From contig JAFRHG010000004.1 in NCBI GenBank assembly GCA_017433375.1, forward strand, positions 62,001 through 126,000: 64,000 nucleotides of DNA, written 5' to 3'. The position numbers and the translations under genes were made by a program. Below are positions 23,465-32,367 of this stretch, one piece after another. Origin of the DNA: Bacillota bacterium (GTDB taxonomy: Bacteria; Bacillota; Clostridia; Peptostreptococcales; Anaerovoracaceae). Below the pieces are notes generated by a model. That model saw only the letters and a list, made by a program, of their open reading frames with translations, made no database searches and had not been told where the DNA came from. The stretch's first letter is position 1, and each line of letters opens with the position of its first letter.

Positions 23465-24538
23465 CTAGAGAATGGTCCCGCCGCCGAGGACGGTATCGCC
23501 GTCGTAGAACACGGCGGCCTGTCCCGGAGTGATGGCCCTCTGGGGTTCATCGAAGGTGATCTCTGCATGGCTCGCAGTGCACTCCGTCGTATCCCCGCAG
23601 CCGGCAAGGGGGCGGACGGTGGCCCACTGTTCCTTCTGCTTATAGCGAAGCCGCACCTTGCAGCGGACCGGTTCTTCCGGCGTCTGCCCGGACATCCAGC
23701 TGCAGCCGGTGACCTTCGCCGTCAGTGAAAACACATCTTCCGGACCACCCAGGGTGATCCGGTTTTTTTCGCCGTCGATGGCGCAGACGTACCGGGGAAC
23801 GCCGAAGGCCTGCCCCAGCCGCTTGTGCTGACCGATGGTGTAGTGGATGATCCCCTTGTGGGTGCCCATGACGCGGCCCTGCAGATCCACGAAATCCCCG
23901 GGCGGGAATTCCCGTCCGGCATAGCGGCGGATCATGGCCGCGTAGTTGCCGTCGGGGACGAAACAGATGTCCTGGCTTTCCGGCCGGTCCGCATTGACGA
24001 AGCCGGCTTCCGCCGCCAGCCTCCGCGCCTGCTCCTTGGTCAGATCTCCCAGGGGAAGGAGAAGATGGGACAGCTGCTCCTGGGAAAGATGATAGAGCAC
24101 GTAGCTCTGGTCCTTCGCCGGATCCAGCCCCTTCTTCAGGGAGTGGAGCCCCGTCTCCGGATCGGTGACGACCCGGGCATAGTGGCCCGTCACCAGCTTG
24201 TCGCAGCCCAGCTCCTTTGCTTTTTCCATGAGCAGTCCGAACTTCATCGTCCGGTTGCACACGATGCAGGGATTGGGCGTCCGCCCGGCGGAATACTGCT
24301 CCACGAAATCATCGATGACGCACCGGCGGAAAGGCTCCCGCAGGTCGAAGACATGGAAGGGCATCCCCAGCTTCGCCGCGACCGCCGCCGCGTCTTCGCC
24401 GTTGCTGCCCGCGTCCGTCGCGTCGGCATCATCAAACAGCCGCATGGTGCAGCCGATGCAGTCGTATCCCGCTCTCTGGGCCAGCATGGCGGCCACGCTG
24501 GAATCCACGCCGCCGCTCATGGCGATCAGTGCTTTCAT
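23465..24538 (-). CDS. mnmA: tRNA-uridine 2-sulfurtransferase MnmA
   Basis: A 357-residue enzyme that puts sulfur at position 2 of the wobble uridine in tRNAs for Lys, Glu and Gln. It has the PP-loop ALIAMSGGVDSSVAAML, the catalytic CNRTMKF cysteine (C-x-x-C in NPCIVCN) and the second cysteine in SQDICFV. It is the only gene on this strand here, convergent with hydE and divergent from the lipoprotein gene. GGGAGGG is 8 bases before the start, and the 8-mer AAAGGCAA overlaps the start codon. Confidence 0.96.
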   Translation of the reverse strand: MKALIAMSGGVDSSVAAMLAQRAGYDCIGCTMRLFDDADATDAGSNGEDAAAVAAKLGMPFHVFDLREPFRRCVIDDFVEQYSAGRTPNPCIVCNRTMKFGLLMEKAKELGCDKLVTGHYARVVTDPETGLHSLKKGLDPAKDQSYVLYHLSQEQLSHLLLPLGDLTKEQARRLAAEAGFVNADRPESQDICFVPDGNYAAMIRRYAGREFPPGDFVDLQGRVMGTHKGIIHYTIGQHKRLGQAFGVPRYVCAIDGEKNRITLGGPEDVFSLTAKVTGCSWMSGQTPEEPVRCKVRLRYKQKEQWATVRPLAGCGDTTECTASHAEITFDEPQRAITPGQAAVFYDGDTVLGGGTIL

Positions 24539-24699
24539 TGCCTTTGCCCTCCCGCCTATACTCTACCACAGCCGCCCGGCCGTGTACATTCCATTTATTT
24601 CCATTGTCAGGGATTCTCTCCCTCTGTTCCGGTGGCGGGATGGGCTGAAATATGCTATAGTAAGGCAACACAGCAAAGCGGCCGGGAAGGAGGTTGCTC
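24539..24699. other. Divergent intergenic region, mnmA / lipoprotein gene
   Basis: Holds the ribosome-binding sites of both genes. A weak promoter for mnmA can be proposed on the - strand (TGTACA, 17 bases, TAGAGT). A TATAGT at 24656-24661 may be the -10 of the lipoprotein gene but has no recognisable -35. Confidence 0.35.
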
Positions 24700-25911
24700 A
24701 TGAGAAAAAAGCTGAAGTTTTGGATTGCCTTTGGGCTGGCGGCAGGCCTTGCGCTGGCTTTCGCCGGATGCGGCGACCAGCCGGAAGAGAAGGAAGCGGT
24801 GGTTGCGGACGGACTGGCGAAGATCCAGGTAGAGGGGGAGACCGATCTGCCGGGGAACTTTTTCCTTTCCTTCGTGTACAGCCGCAATCTGATCATGCTG
24901 GACGGCAAAGGCAACATCGTCTGGTCCAAGCACGAGGACCAGCCGTCAAAGGACATCGATACGGGCTGGTGGGATTTCAAGAAGCACGACGTGGACGGCA
25001 CCACATACTACAGTTACCACGATCAGAACTACAAGCTCGACAATTACGGCCTGCTGGGCTACGCGCCCGGTGAGCGGGTGATCCTGGACGAGAATTTCCA
25101 GGAGGTGAAGCGGATCACCATGGAGAAATCCGACGTCACCGAAAGGGGGCAGGGGGCGGACGGCCACGACTTCCTGATGATCGATCCGGATCACTATATC
25201 TTATCCTGCTACATCCGGGAGCGGGTGACCAATGTGCCCGGCTATCCCGACGGGACCAACATCATCTACTCCTATCTGCAGGAAGTGCAGGACGGCAAGG
25301 TGGTCTGGGACTGGAAGAGCGCCGACTACCCGGAACTCTACGATCTGATCATGACCGAGGCCACGCCCACGGCCAGGGATTTTGCCAATGAGCAGGTGGA
25401 CGCGCCGGATACGGTCCACTTCAACGCCATGCGCCTGGACGATGACGGGAACCTGATCTGCTCCTTCCGGCACCTGGACACGATCCTGTGCCTTGACCGG
25501 ACCAGGCAGGAGGATCAGATCAAGTGGAAGCTTTCGGGCAAGGCTGACGAATTCGGTCTGACCGAGGAGCAAAAGACCTCGGGGCAGCACTACGTCACCG
25601 TGGACGGAAACCAGATCATGGTCCTTGACAACAACAACCGGGAGGAGCAGACCCAGGTCCGGCGCTACGCGCTGGATCTCAAGAAGAAAAAGGCCAGCCT
25701 GGTCAGCATGTACGGCTTTGACAATAAATTCTCCCAGGCCTGCGGCTCCGTCCAGCAGGCGGGGGACAGCCTCTATGTGATCGGATGGGGCTGGGCGACC
25801 ACCGATGCGGAGTGCCTTTCGGTGATCGACTTTTCCACGGGGGAGAAGCAGATGAGCGTGACGCTGGGCGATCCGCAGAACGTGACCTACCGGTGCGTCT
25901 ATTACGAATGA
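24700..25911 (+). CDS. Arylsulfotransferase (ASST)-like lipoprotein
   Basis: A 403-residue predicted outer-surface lipoprotein: signal peptide with lipobox AFAGC, then a beta-propeller-type domain. Motifs DGHDFLMIDPDHYIL and TVHFNAMRLDDDGNLICSFR recall the ASST catalytic face, where conserved His residues transfer sulfate between phenols. Only some of the catalytic His can be matched, so enzymatic activity is uncertain. ATG 24700 is 6 bases after AGGAGG. Followed by a short hairpin at 25938-25953. Stands alone between mnmA and guaB-like genes. Confidence 0.75.
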   Translation: MRKKLKFWIAFGLAAGLALAFAGCGDQPEEKEAVVADGLAKIQVEGETDLPGNFFLSFVYSRNLIMLDGKGNIVWSKHEDQPSKDIDTGWWDFKKHDVDGTTYYSYHDQNYKLDNYGLLGYAPGERVILDENFQEVKRITMEKSDVTERGQGADGHDFLMIDPDHYILSCYIRERVTNVPGYPDGTNIIYSYLQEVQDGKVVWDWKSADYPELYDLIMTEATPTARDFANEQVDAPDTVHFNAMRLDDDGNLICSFRHLDTILCLDRTRQEDQIKWKLSGKADEFGLTEEQKTSGQHYVTVDGNQIMVLDNNNREEQTQVRRYALDLKKKKASLVSMYGFDNKFSQACGSVQQAGDSLYVIGWGWATTDAECLSVIDFSTGEKQMSVTLGDPQNVTYRCVYYE

Positions 25912-25937
25912 TGCCGGTGTCTCTAACATGAATGATA

Positions 25938-25960
25938 CCGGTGCAAAGACCGGCGTTTTA
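25938..25960 (+). terminator. Weak terminator-like hairpin after the lipoprotein gene
   Basis: CCGGT/ACCGG with a six-base loop followed by CGTTTTA. Short stem; may act poorly. Confidence 0.4.
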
Positions 25961-26015
25961 TGCTATATTGTAGGTAAGAATCGACAGAACAGACGGGAGA
26001 AGAAGAGGAGAGAAT

Positions 26016-27527
26016 ATGGCACATTTTTATGACGAACCATCGAGAACATTCAGCGAGTATCTGCTGGTTCCCGGATATTCTTCCGCGGAATGCCGGGTGG
26101 AGAACGTTTCACTGGAAACTCCGGTAGTGAAATTCCGCAAAGGGGAGGAGCCGGCGCTTCACATGAATATTCCCATGACCTCGGCGATCATGCAGGCGGT
26201 CTCCGGTGACCGGCTGGCCATCGCCCTGGCCAAGGAAGGCGGGATATCTTTTATCTTCGGGTCCCAGCCCATCGAAAGCCAGGCGGAAATGGTCCGGCGG
26301 GTAAAGAACCACAAGGCCGGCTTTGTCAAAAGCAACACCAACATCCGGCCGGATCAGACCCTGCAGGACTTGCTTTTGCTTAAGGAGAGGACAGGCCATT
26401 CCACCACCGCGGTGACGGAGGACGGAACGGCGGAAGGCAAGATGGTGGGCATGATCACCAGCCGGGACTACCGGGTGAGCCGGATGGATCCGGAGACGAA
26501 GGTCAGCAAGTTCATGACGCCCTTTGAGAAACTTGTGGTGGCCAAGGAGGGCATCTCCCTCAGCGAGGCCAACGACATGCTCTGGGATTACAAGCTGAAC
26601 GCCCTTCCCGTGGTGGACGATGAGCAGCGGCTGGCCTACTTCGTCTTCCGCAAGGACTACGATACCCACAAGGAGTACCGGGACGAGCTGCTGGATGATA
26701 ACAAGCGGTACGTCGTCGGCGCCGGCGTCAACACCAGAGATTACCGGGAACGGATCCCCGCGCTGGTGGAGGCGGGCGCGGATGTGCTCTGCATCGATTC
26801 CTCGGAAGGATATTCCCAGTGGCAGGCGGAGACCCTTGCCTTTGTACGGGAGAAATACGGCGACGAGGTGAAGATCGGTGCCGGCAACGTGGTCGACGGA
26901 GACGGATTCCGGTTCCTCGCCGAGGCGGGCGCTGACTTCATCAAGATCGGTATCGGCGGCGGTTCCATCTGCATCACCCGGGAACAGAAGGGCATCGGCA
27001 GAGGCCAGGCCTCCGCGGTGATCGATGTGGCAAAGGCAAGAAACGAGTATTACGAAGAGACGGGGATCTACATTCCCATCTGCTCCGACGGCGGCATTGT
27101 TTACGACTATCACATGACCCTGGCGCTGGCCATGGGCGCGGACTTCCTCATGCTGGGAAGATACTTCTCCCGCTTCGATGAGTCGCCCACCAACCGGCTG
27201 AACGTCAACGGCACCTATGTGAAGGAATACTGGGGCGAGGGATCGGCCCGGGCGAGAAACTGGCAGCGGTACGATCTGGGCGGCGACTCCGGCATGAAGT
27301 TTGAGGAGGGCGTGGATTCCTACGTTCCCTACGCCGGACCCCTCAGCGACAACGTCCGCCAGTCCCTGCTCAAGGTCCGCTCGACCATGTGCAACTGCGG
27401 CGCGCTGAACATCAAGGAGCTGCAGAAGAACGCAAAGATCACGCTGGTCTCGGCGACCAGCATCGTGGAGGGCGGCGCCCACGACGTCATCCTCAAGGAT
27501 ACATCAGCAAGCAGCAATAACCGGTAA
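26016..27527 (+). CDS. guaB: IMP dehydrogenase family protein
   Basis: A 503-residue cytoplasmic enzyme of the IMPDH/GMP-reductase superfamily, expected to oxidise IMP to XMP with NAD. Domain order is TIM barrel interrupted by two CBS domains (about residues 105-220; [14 protein letters not shown]). The catalytic Cys lies in [20 protein letters not shown], a variant of the usual GPGSICTTR loop, and [25 protein letters not shown] is the phosphate site. A purine riboswitch is not visible upstream. Confidence 0.87.
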   Translation: MAHFYDEPSRTFSEYLLVPGYSSAECRVENVSLETPVVKFRKGEEPALHMNIPMTSAIMQAVSGDRLAIALAKEGGISFIFGSQPIESQAEMVRRVKNHKAGFVKSNTNIRPDQTLQDLLLLKERTGHSTTAVTEDGTAEGKMVGMITSRDYRVSRMDPETKVSKFMTPFEKLVVAKEGISLSEANDMLWDYKLNALPVVDDEQRLAYFVFRKDYDTHKEYRDELLDDNKRYVVGAGVNTRDYRERIPALVEAGADVLCIDSSEGYSQWQAETLAFVREKYGDEVKIGAGNVVDGDGFRFLAEAGADFIKIGIGGGSICITREQKGIGRGQASAVIDVAKARNEYYEETGIYIPICSDGGIVYDYHMTLALAMGADFLMLGRYFSRFDESPTNRLNVNGTYVKEYWGEGSARARNWQRYDLGGDSGMKFEEGVDSYVPYAGPLSDNVRQSLLKVRSTMCNCGALNIKELQKNAKITLVSATSIVEGGAHDVILKDTSASSNNR

Positions 27528-27543
27528 TGGAGGTCAAGGCATC

Positions 27544-29280
27544 ATGAAAATTCAATTCTGCGGAGCAACCACCGGCGTAACCGGCTCCTGCCATCTGATC
27601 ACGGTAGGAGATCACAAGATCCTGCTGGACTGCGGCCAGTTTCAGGGCGGCAAGGCGCAGGACGAGCTGAACTACGAGGACTTTCCCTTTAATCCGGCCG
27701 AGGTGGAGTTTATGGTCCTGAGCCATGCCCACATCGACCACTGCGGGCGGATACCCCTGCTGGTCAAACGGGGATTCAAGGGGAAGATCTACTGCACCGA
27801 CGCCACGGCGGACCTTTTGGACATCATGCTCAAGGACAGCGGCTACATCCATGAGAAGGAAGCCCAGTGGGCGAACCAGAAGAACTCCCGGGCGGGCCGT
27901 CCGATGATCGAGCCCCTGTACACGGTGCAGGACGCGGAGGACTCCCTGAAGTTCGTCACTCCCGTACTCTACGATCAGCTGATCGAACTGGGCGACGGTA
28001 TCCGGGTCGTCTTCAACGACGCGGGACACATTCTCGGCTCCGCCATTACGGAGCTGTGGGTGACCGAAGGGGACAACGTGTCCAAGATCGTCTTTTCCGG
28101 AGACCTGGGCGTGATGGACCGGCCGATCCTGCGGGATCCGACCATCATCAAAAAGGCGGACTACGTCATCATGGAGTCCACCTACGGCAACCGGCTCCAC
28201 ACGGAAAACGCCATGGATGTCCGCAAACTCATGGACATCATCCGGGATACGGCCCTGCGGGGCGGCAATACGGTGATCCCCTCCTTCGCGGTGGGGCGCA
28301 CCCAGGAACTGATCTATGAGCTGAACCGGGTCATCGACAACGACTCGGAATACCGGAAGGCCTTCGAGGACCTGACGGTCTATGTGGACAGCCCCATGGC
28401 CCAGAATGCCACCGAAGTCTTCAAGAAGAACGCCCAGGTGTTTGATGAGGAGACCAAGGACTACATCAGCAAAGGCGACAATCCTCTGGAGTTCAAAAAC
28501 CTGAAGTACACCCGCTCCAGCGACGAGTCCCGGTGGCTGAATATCGACAGCAAACCCAAGGTGATCATTTCCGCCAGCGGCATGTGTGAAGCGGGCAGGA
28601 TCCGGCATCACTTGAAACACAATCTGTGGAACGAGAATTCCAGCATTGTCTTCGTGGGATACCAGGGGGAAGGCACCCTGGGCAGGGCCATTCTGGAGGG
28701 CGCGGAGGAAGTCACCCTCTTCGGGGAGAAGGTGCAGGTGAAGGCGCGCATTTACAATCTGGAAGGCTTCTCCGGCCACGCGGACAAGGAGGGCCTGATG
28801 GCCTGGCTGCGGGGATTCCAGCAGATGCCCAAGAAACTTTTCCTGGTGCACGGGGAGCCGGACGTGAAGGTTGCCTTTGCACAGAGCATCAAGGAAGAGC
28901 TGGGCTACGAGGCGGTGACGGTGAACGCCAACGCGGAGTATGAACTGGAAGCGTCCAGCGGACAGGTCCTGAATATGGAACAGGCCATGGCTGAGGCGGT
29001 GGACGAGAAGCGGATCAACGAATCCCGGGATAATCTGTTCAATGTCCGGCGCCGGCTGGAGGATATCCTTTACAACGCGGACCTGGCCGTGGATCAGGAA
29101 ACTTCGCCGGAGAAACTGGCGAAGATCAACAACATCATCCTGGAGCTGGAGAAGTCGGCCATCAATCTGGGAACGGTGCTGACGGAAGGCAAGGAAGATG
29201 ACAACATCATCGAGCTGACCAGCAAGGACCTGGCCATGCTGGAGGCCGCCAAGGCGGCGGAAGAGGGCAAAAAGTCCTGA
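27544..29280 (+). CDS. Metallo-beta-lactamase/beta-CASP nuclease with RNA-specificity domain
   Basis: A 578-residue zinc-dependent nuclease. SHAHIDHCGRIP is the metal motif; DAGHILGSA and FSGDLG follow; the beta-CASP region contains ESTYGNRLH, and the RMMBL end has FSGHADKEGLMAWL. Relatives are the CPSF-73-like RNases of bacteria and archaea. It follows guaB-like by 16 bases with GGAGG and is probably co-transcribed. About 70 extra C-terminal residues form charged helices. RNA rather than DNA as substrate is inferred. Confidence 0.88.
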   Translation: MKIQFCGATTGVTGSCHLITVGDHKILLDCGQFQGGKAQDELNYEDFPFNPAEVEFMVLSHAHIDHCGRIPLLVKRGFKGKIYCTDATADLLDIMLKDSGYIHEKEAQWANQKNSRAGRPMIEPLYTVQDAEDSLKFVTPVLYDQLIELGDGIRVVFNDAGHILGSAITELWVTEGDNVSKIVFSGDLGVMDRPILRDPTIIKKADYVIMESTYGNRLHTENAMDVRKLMDIIRDTALRGGNTVIPSFAVGRTQELIYELNRVIDNDSEYRKAFEDLTVYVDSPMAQNATEVFKKNAQVFDEETKDYISKGDNPLEFKNLKYTRSSDESRWLNIDSKPKVIISASGMCEAGRIRHHLKHNLWNENSSIVFVGYQGEGTLGRAILEGAEEVTLFGEKVQVKARIYNLEGFSGHADKEGLMAWLRGFQQMPKKLFLVHGEPDVKVAFAQSIKEELGYEAVTVNANAEYELEASSGQVLNMEQAMAEAVDEKRINESRDNLFNVRRRLEDILYNADLAVDQETSPEKLAKINNIILELEKSAINLGTVLTEGKEDDNIIELTSKDLAMLEAAKAAEEGKKS

Positions 29281-29432
29281 GGGAGAAACAGAGCAACATA
29301 GTTCTCCGATGACGGCACGAATGTTCCGAAAACGAAAAAATATCCGGGAAAACCCGGGGTGAGTATGTTAAAATATTTACAGGTCAACAAGCTCTCCGGA
29401 GCAAATGAATATTACGTTCAAGGAGGTAAGAA
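29281..29432. promoter_or_regulatory. Leader region of the aminotransferase gene
   Basis: Contains GGAGAA/TTCTCC (possible end of the previous transcript), a CCGGG-AAAA-CCCGG hairpin (29344-29357), a TAAAAT (29369-29374) with no clear -35, and a very strong AAGGAGGTAAG before ATG 29433. Confidence 0.4.
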
Positions 29433-30788
29433 ATGTTAAGAGAAGCATTACCGAAAATTGTCACTCCGCTGCCGGGCCCGAAGGCAAAGGCAATCCTGGA
29501 CAGAAGAGCACAGGCCGTGCCCAACGGGATCGGTACCGCCTACAAAGCGGTCATCGAAAAGGGTGAAGGCGCCATGTTCCAGGACGTTGACGGAAACATC
29601 TTCCTGGATTGGGTCGGCGGCGTAGGCGTGCTGAACATCGGATACAGCTGCCCCGAATGCGTCGAGGCGGTCAAGGAGCAGGCAGACAAGTTCTTCCACT
29701 CCATGTTCAATATCACCACTCATGAAAGCTACATCAAGCTGGCGGAAGAGATGAACCGGATCGTTCCGGTCAAGGGCGACAAGAAAAAGACCATGTTCGT
29801 CTGCTCCGGTTCCGAAGCGGATGAGAACGCGGTCAAGGTAGCGAGAAACTACACGGGCAGACCGAACATCATCGTATTCACCGGCGCCTTCCACGGACGG
29901 ACCACGCTGACGATGACCATGACGGCGAAGAAGGCGTATGCCATCGGCATGGGCCCGTTCCCCGACGGCGTATACCGTGCGGAGTTCCCGAACCTATACA
30001 GAGCTCCCGGCGGCATGAGCGAGGAAGAAGCGATCAAGTACTACATCGGCAAGCTGGAAGAAGTCTTCATTGATGCGACTCCCTATGACGCCTGCGCGGC
30101 TATCGTATTCGAGCCGGTCCAGGGCGAAGGCGGATTCATTCCGGCACCCCTGGAGTGGGTCAAGGCCGTCCGCAAGATCTGCGACGATCACGGCATCATG
30201 ATGGTCTGCGACGAAGTCCAGTGCGGCTGGGCGAGAAGCGGCAAGATGTTCGCTTCCCAGTACTACGCGGATGCGGGATGCGCTCCTGACATCATGACCA
30301 CGGCGAAGTCCATCGCAGCCGGCATGCCTCTATCCGCTGTTACGGCAAGAGCAGAGGTCATGGACGCGGTCACCGGCGGCACCATCGGCGGCACCTTCGG
30401 CGCCAACGCCATGTCCGCAGCCTCCGCGCTGAAGGTCATCGAGGTCATGGAGAGAGATGACTATCCGGCAAAGGCAAGACACATCGCGGAAGTCGGCATG
30501 GGCAGATTCAACGCCTGGAAAGACAAGTTCGCCTGCGTGGGCGACGTCAGAGGAACCGGCGCCATGATGGGTGTTGAGTTCGTCAAGGACAAGGCCACCA
30601 AGGAGCCGGATGCAGATCTGGTCGGACGGATCGTCCAGAACGCCATGAACAAGGGACTGCTCCTCGAGGCAGCCGGAACCTACAACAATGTTATCCGGTT
30701 CCTGTGCCCCCTGTGCGTCACTGACGAGCAGCTGAAGGCAGGCCTGGATATCATGGAAAGCGCCATCGAAGAGGAAGCGGCGAAATAA
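29433..30788 (+). CDS. Class III aminotransferase (4-aminobutyrate / acetylornithine type)
   Basis: A 451-residue PLP enzyme. CSGSEADENAVKVARNYTGR, the FHGRTTLTMTMT motif, DEVQCGWARSGKMFA and the PLP-lysine motif TTAKSIAAGMPLSA are all intact. It is closest to 4-aminobutyrate aminotransferase. Codon choice differs from its neighbours: AGA for Arg and GCA for Ala are common, a pattern shared with rplS, suggesting very high expression. It has a perfect ribosome-binding site and its own terminator. It may carry a main amino-acid fermentation step (inference). Confidence 0.88.
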   Translation: MLREALPKIVTPLPGPKAKAILDRRAQAVPNGIGTAYKAVIEKGEGAMFQDVDGNIFLDWVGGVGVLNIGYSCPECVEAVKEQADKFFHSMFNITTHESYIKLAEEMNRIVPVKGDKKKTMFVCSGSEADENAVKVARNYTGRPNIIVFTGAFHGRTTLTMTMTAKKAYAIGMGPFPDGVYRAEFPNLYRAPGGMSEEEAIKYYIGKLEEVFIDATPYDACAAIVFEPVQGEGGFIPAPLEWVKAVRKICDDHGIMMVCDEVQCGWARSGKMFASQYYADAGCAPDIMTTAKSIAAGMPLSAVTARAEVMDAVTGGTIGGTFGANAMSAASALKVIEVMERDDYPAKARHIAEVGMGRFNAWKDKFACVGDVRGTGAMMGVEFVKDKATKEPDADLVGRIVQNAMNKGLLLEAAGTYNNVIRFLCPLCVTDEQLKAGLDIMESAIEEEAAK

Positions 30789-30837
30789 GCTGACCCTCAC
30801 GCGAGGCGGATCAGAAATGATCGAATACCGATAAGAA

Positions 30838-30880
30838 AAACGGGCGGTTGTTCAAGGACAACCGTCCGTTTCTGTTTTTT
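30838..30880 (+). terminator. Strong terminator of the aminotransferase gene
   Basis: AAACGGGCGGTTGT (30838-30851) pairs with ACAACCGTCCGTTT (30858-30871; one mismatch), then T-rich TCTGTTTTTT. A long stem, as expected after a highly expressed gene. Confidence 0.88.
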
Positions 30881-31376
30881 GGTGGCGACGCCTCGCCTGT
30901 CTCCGCACGGGGTGGACGGGACTGTGCCTCTGCATGCGGTCTCATCCGCTTCCCCCCACGCACTTCCATCCGCGTCCCACACACGCCCATCCGTCTCCCG
31001 GAGTCCAATGACTTCTGATCGATACGTGCAGGACCCCGGTGCAACAAACTGAATCCGACATTTCTTTGAAAAATAACAACATAACCCGGTCTGCGGGCCT
31101 GTGTTCAGGGTCAAATCAAACTGCTATTTGGAACTAAGAGATGATTTACAACACTTTTGGTCAAATCTGTTGTAAATATCCGTGTAACGAGGGAAAGCAG
31201 TTGAGTTTCAGGGGTTGAGCCTGCCGATGAGAGAGGAAAATCAAACTATAATCGATAATAAAGAGGAAATCGACAACATTTGAGGGGAGCAGGACTGCCT
31301 GGCGGGGGAGGGAAAAGAAGGACCGCATGGCGGGAACGGAAGAAGGACCGCCCGGCCCACGGGGAAGAAGAAACAT
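30881..31376. other. 496-base region without a convincing gene, containing repeats
   Basis: Between convergent genes. 30880-31030 is C-rich on this strand with an imperfect about 22-base repeat around CCATCCG (three times near 30945-30995). 31100-31260 turns A/T-rich: GGTCAAATC at 31109-31117 and 31159-31167, a perfect 10-base inverted repeat ATTTACAACA (31144-31153) / TGTTGTAAAT (31168-31177) with a 14-base loop, and TATAAT at 31247-31252 without a -35. Near 31315-31353 GAAGGACCGC is repeated. Small open frames exist on the - strand but lack ribosome-binding sites and family likeness. Confidence 0.6.
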
Positions 31377-31883
31377 CTATCTTGCGATGTCCAGTTCAAC
31401 CAGGCGCGCGCGGATGCGCTCGAAGACATCCCGGTCTTTGCAGCCGATCCGGTGAAGATGGAGGCCGCTGGTCAGGCTGCTGATGGGCAGGGCGCCCTCC
31501 TGGCTGACCCGGGACAGGAATTCGTCCACGTCGAAGCGGGAGGACAGATCCAGCCGGCCGGAGAGCTCGCCGTAGATGGGATGGTCGATGGAGACATCGA
31601 TGACGGTTCCCCCCAGATCGACGATGGCATAGAGCTCGTCCTTCAGCTGATCGGCGCTGTGGCGGCAGACCAGCGTTCCCGTCCAAGGGAAGGCCGCCGT
31701 CTGCCCGCCGGGAAGGTATCCCCGGGAGGTGGCGACGATCTCCTCGCCGGCTGCACGGAGCAGGGCCACATCGCTGACGATGATCTGCCGGCTGACGTCA
31801 AACCGGCCGGCCAGAGCCGAAGCGGAAATCGGCCGGTCAGTCTGTTTCAGGGTATTCAGAATGTCCTGCTGGCGCTGGTTCAT
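31377..31883 (-). CDS. niaR: NiaR (niacin-responsive) transcriptional repressor
   Basis: A 168-residue regulator. The N-terminal helix-turn-helix (ISASALAGRFDVSRQIIVSDVALL) is followed by the 3H domain, whose three conserved histidines are seen in CRH, HPIYGEL and HLHRIG; they bind nicotinic acid through a metal. NiaR represses niacin and NAD genes when niacin is present. It is the last gene of an operon whose promoter carries a NiaR-type box, so it controls itself. AAAGGCAA runs directly into the start codon, with GGAGGT upstream as ribosome-binding site. Confidence 0.92.
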   Translation of the reverse strand: MNQRQQDILNTLKQTDRPISASALAGRFDVSRQIIVSDVALLRAAGEEIVATSRGYLPGGQTAAFPWTGTLVCRHSADQLKDELYAIVDLGGTVIDVSIDHPIYGELSGRLDLSSRFDVDEFLSRVSQEGALPISSLTSGLHLHRIGCKDRDVFERIRARLVELDIAR

Positions 31884-31913
31884 TGCCTTTCTACCTCCGG
31901 TGAAATCGGGATA

Positions 31914-32336
31914 TCAGTCCGCAGGGCCATTGTTGATGTAGTCGCGGAGAGCCTCCACGGCGTTGTCCAGGTGGACGGACAGGGGAATGTCCCTGACGCT
32001 GACCACGTGGATATGGCAGCGGTTGATGGGCAGGAGGATCTTGTAGGTGTGGCTCCCGCCGATGGCCACGGCCATGGCAGGGGACAGCTCGCCCAGCATG
32101 GCGTTGGCATTCAGGATGCCGATGACACCCATGACCACATCCACATGCTCCATGTTGTGGATGATGGCGTTTTCTCCCGTCGCCCCCTCATTGGCGCCGG
32201 CCCGGACCATCTGCCCGGTGGCTGTGGAATTGGTCCCCAGAGCGGTAATGGTGATGTCCGGGAACTCCTTTCGGATTCGTTCTACGATGGCGCGGCCGAT
32301 TCCGCCGCCCTGTCCGTCTACAACGGCAACTCGCAT
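31914..32336 (-). CDS. DUF3842 protein
   Basis: A 140-residue Rossmann-like protein starting MRVAVVDGQGGGIGRAIV, which looks like a dinucleotide-binding loop, then ALGTNSTATGQMVRAGA. Matches DUF3842, of unknown function. AGGAGGT precedes the ATG by 6 bases. Its place between a PTS-type permease and NiaR suggests a link to NAD-precursor handling (inference). Confidence 0.82.
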   Translation of the reverse strand: MRVAVVDGQGGGIGRAIVERIRKEFPDITITALGTNSTATGQMVRAGANEGATGENAIIHNMEHVDVVMGVIGILNANAMLGELSPAMAVAIGGSHTYKILLPINRCHIHVVSVRDIPLSVHLDNAVEALRDYINNGPAD

Positions 32337-32367
32337 AGTATACCTCCTGCTCAGAAGACGAGCCTGT

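Noticed and set aside
25912..26015. Purine riboswitch ahead of the IMP-dehydrogenase gene
   Set aside because: The three-helix junction and conserved loops are not seen; only a short hairpin and a TATATT.
30797..31376. Small - strand open frames between the aminotransferase and niaR
   Set aside because: No ribosome-binding sites, low-complexity composition and no recognisable family.
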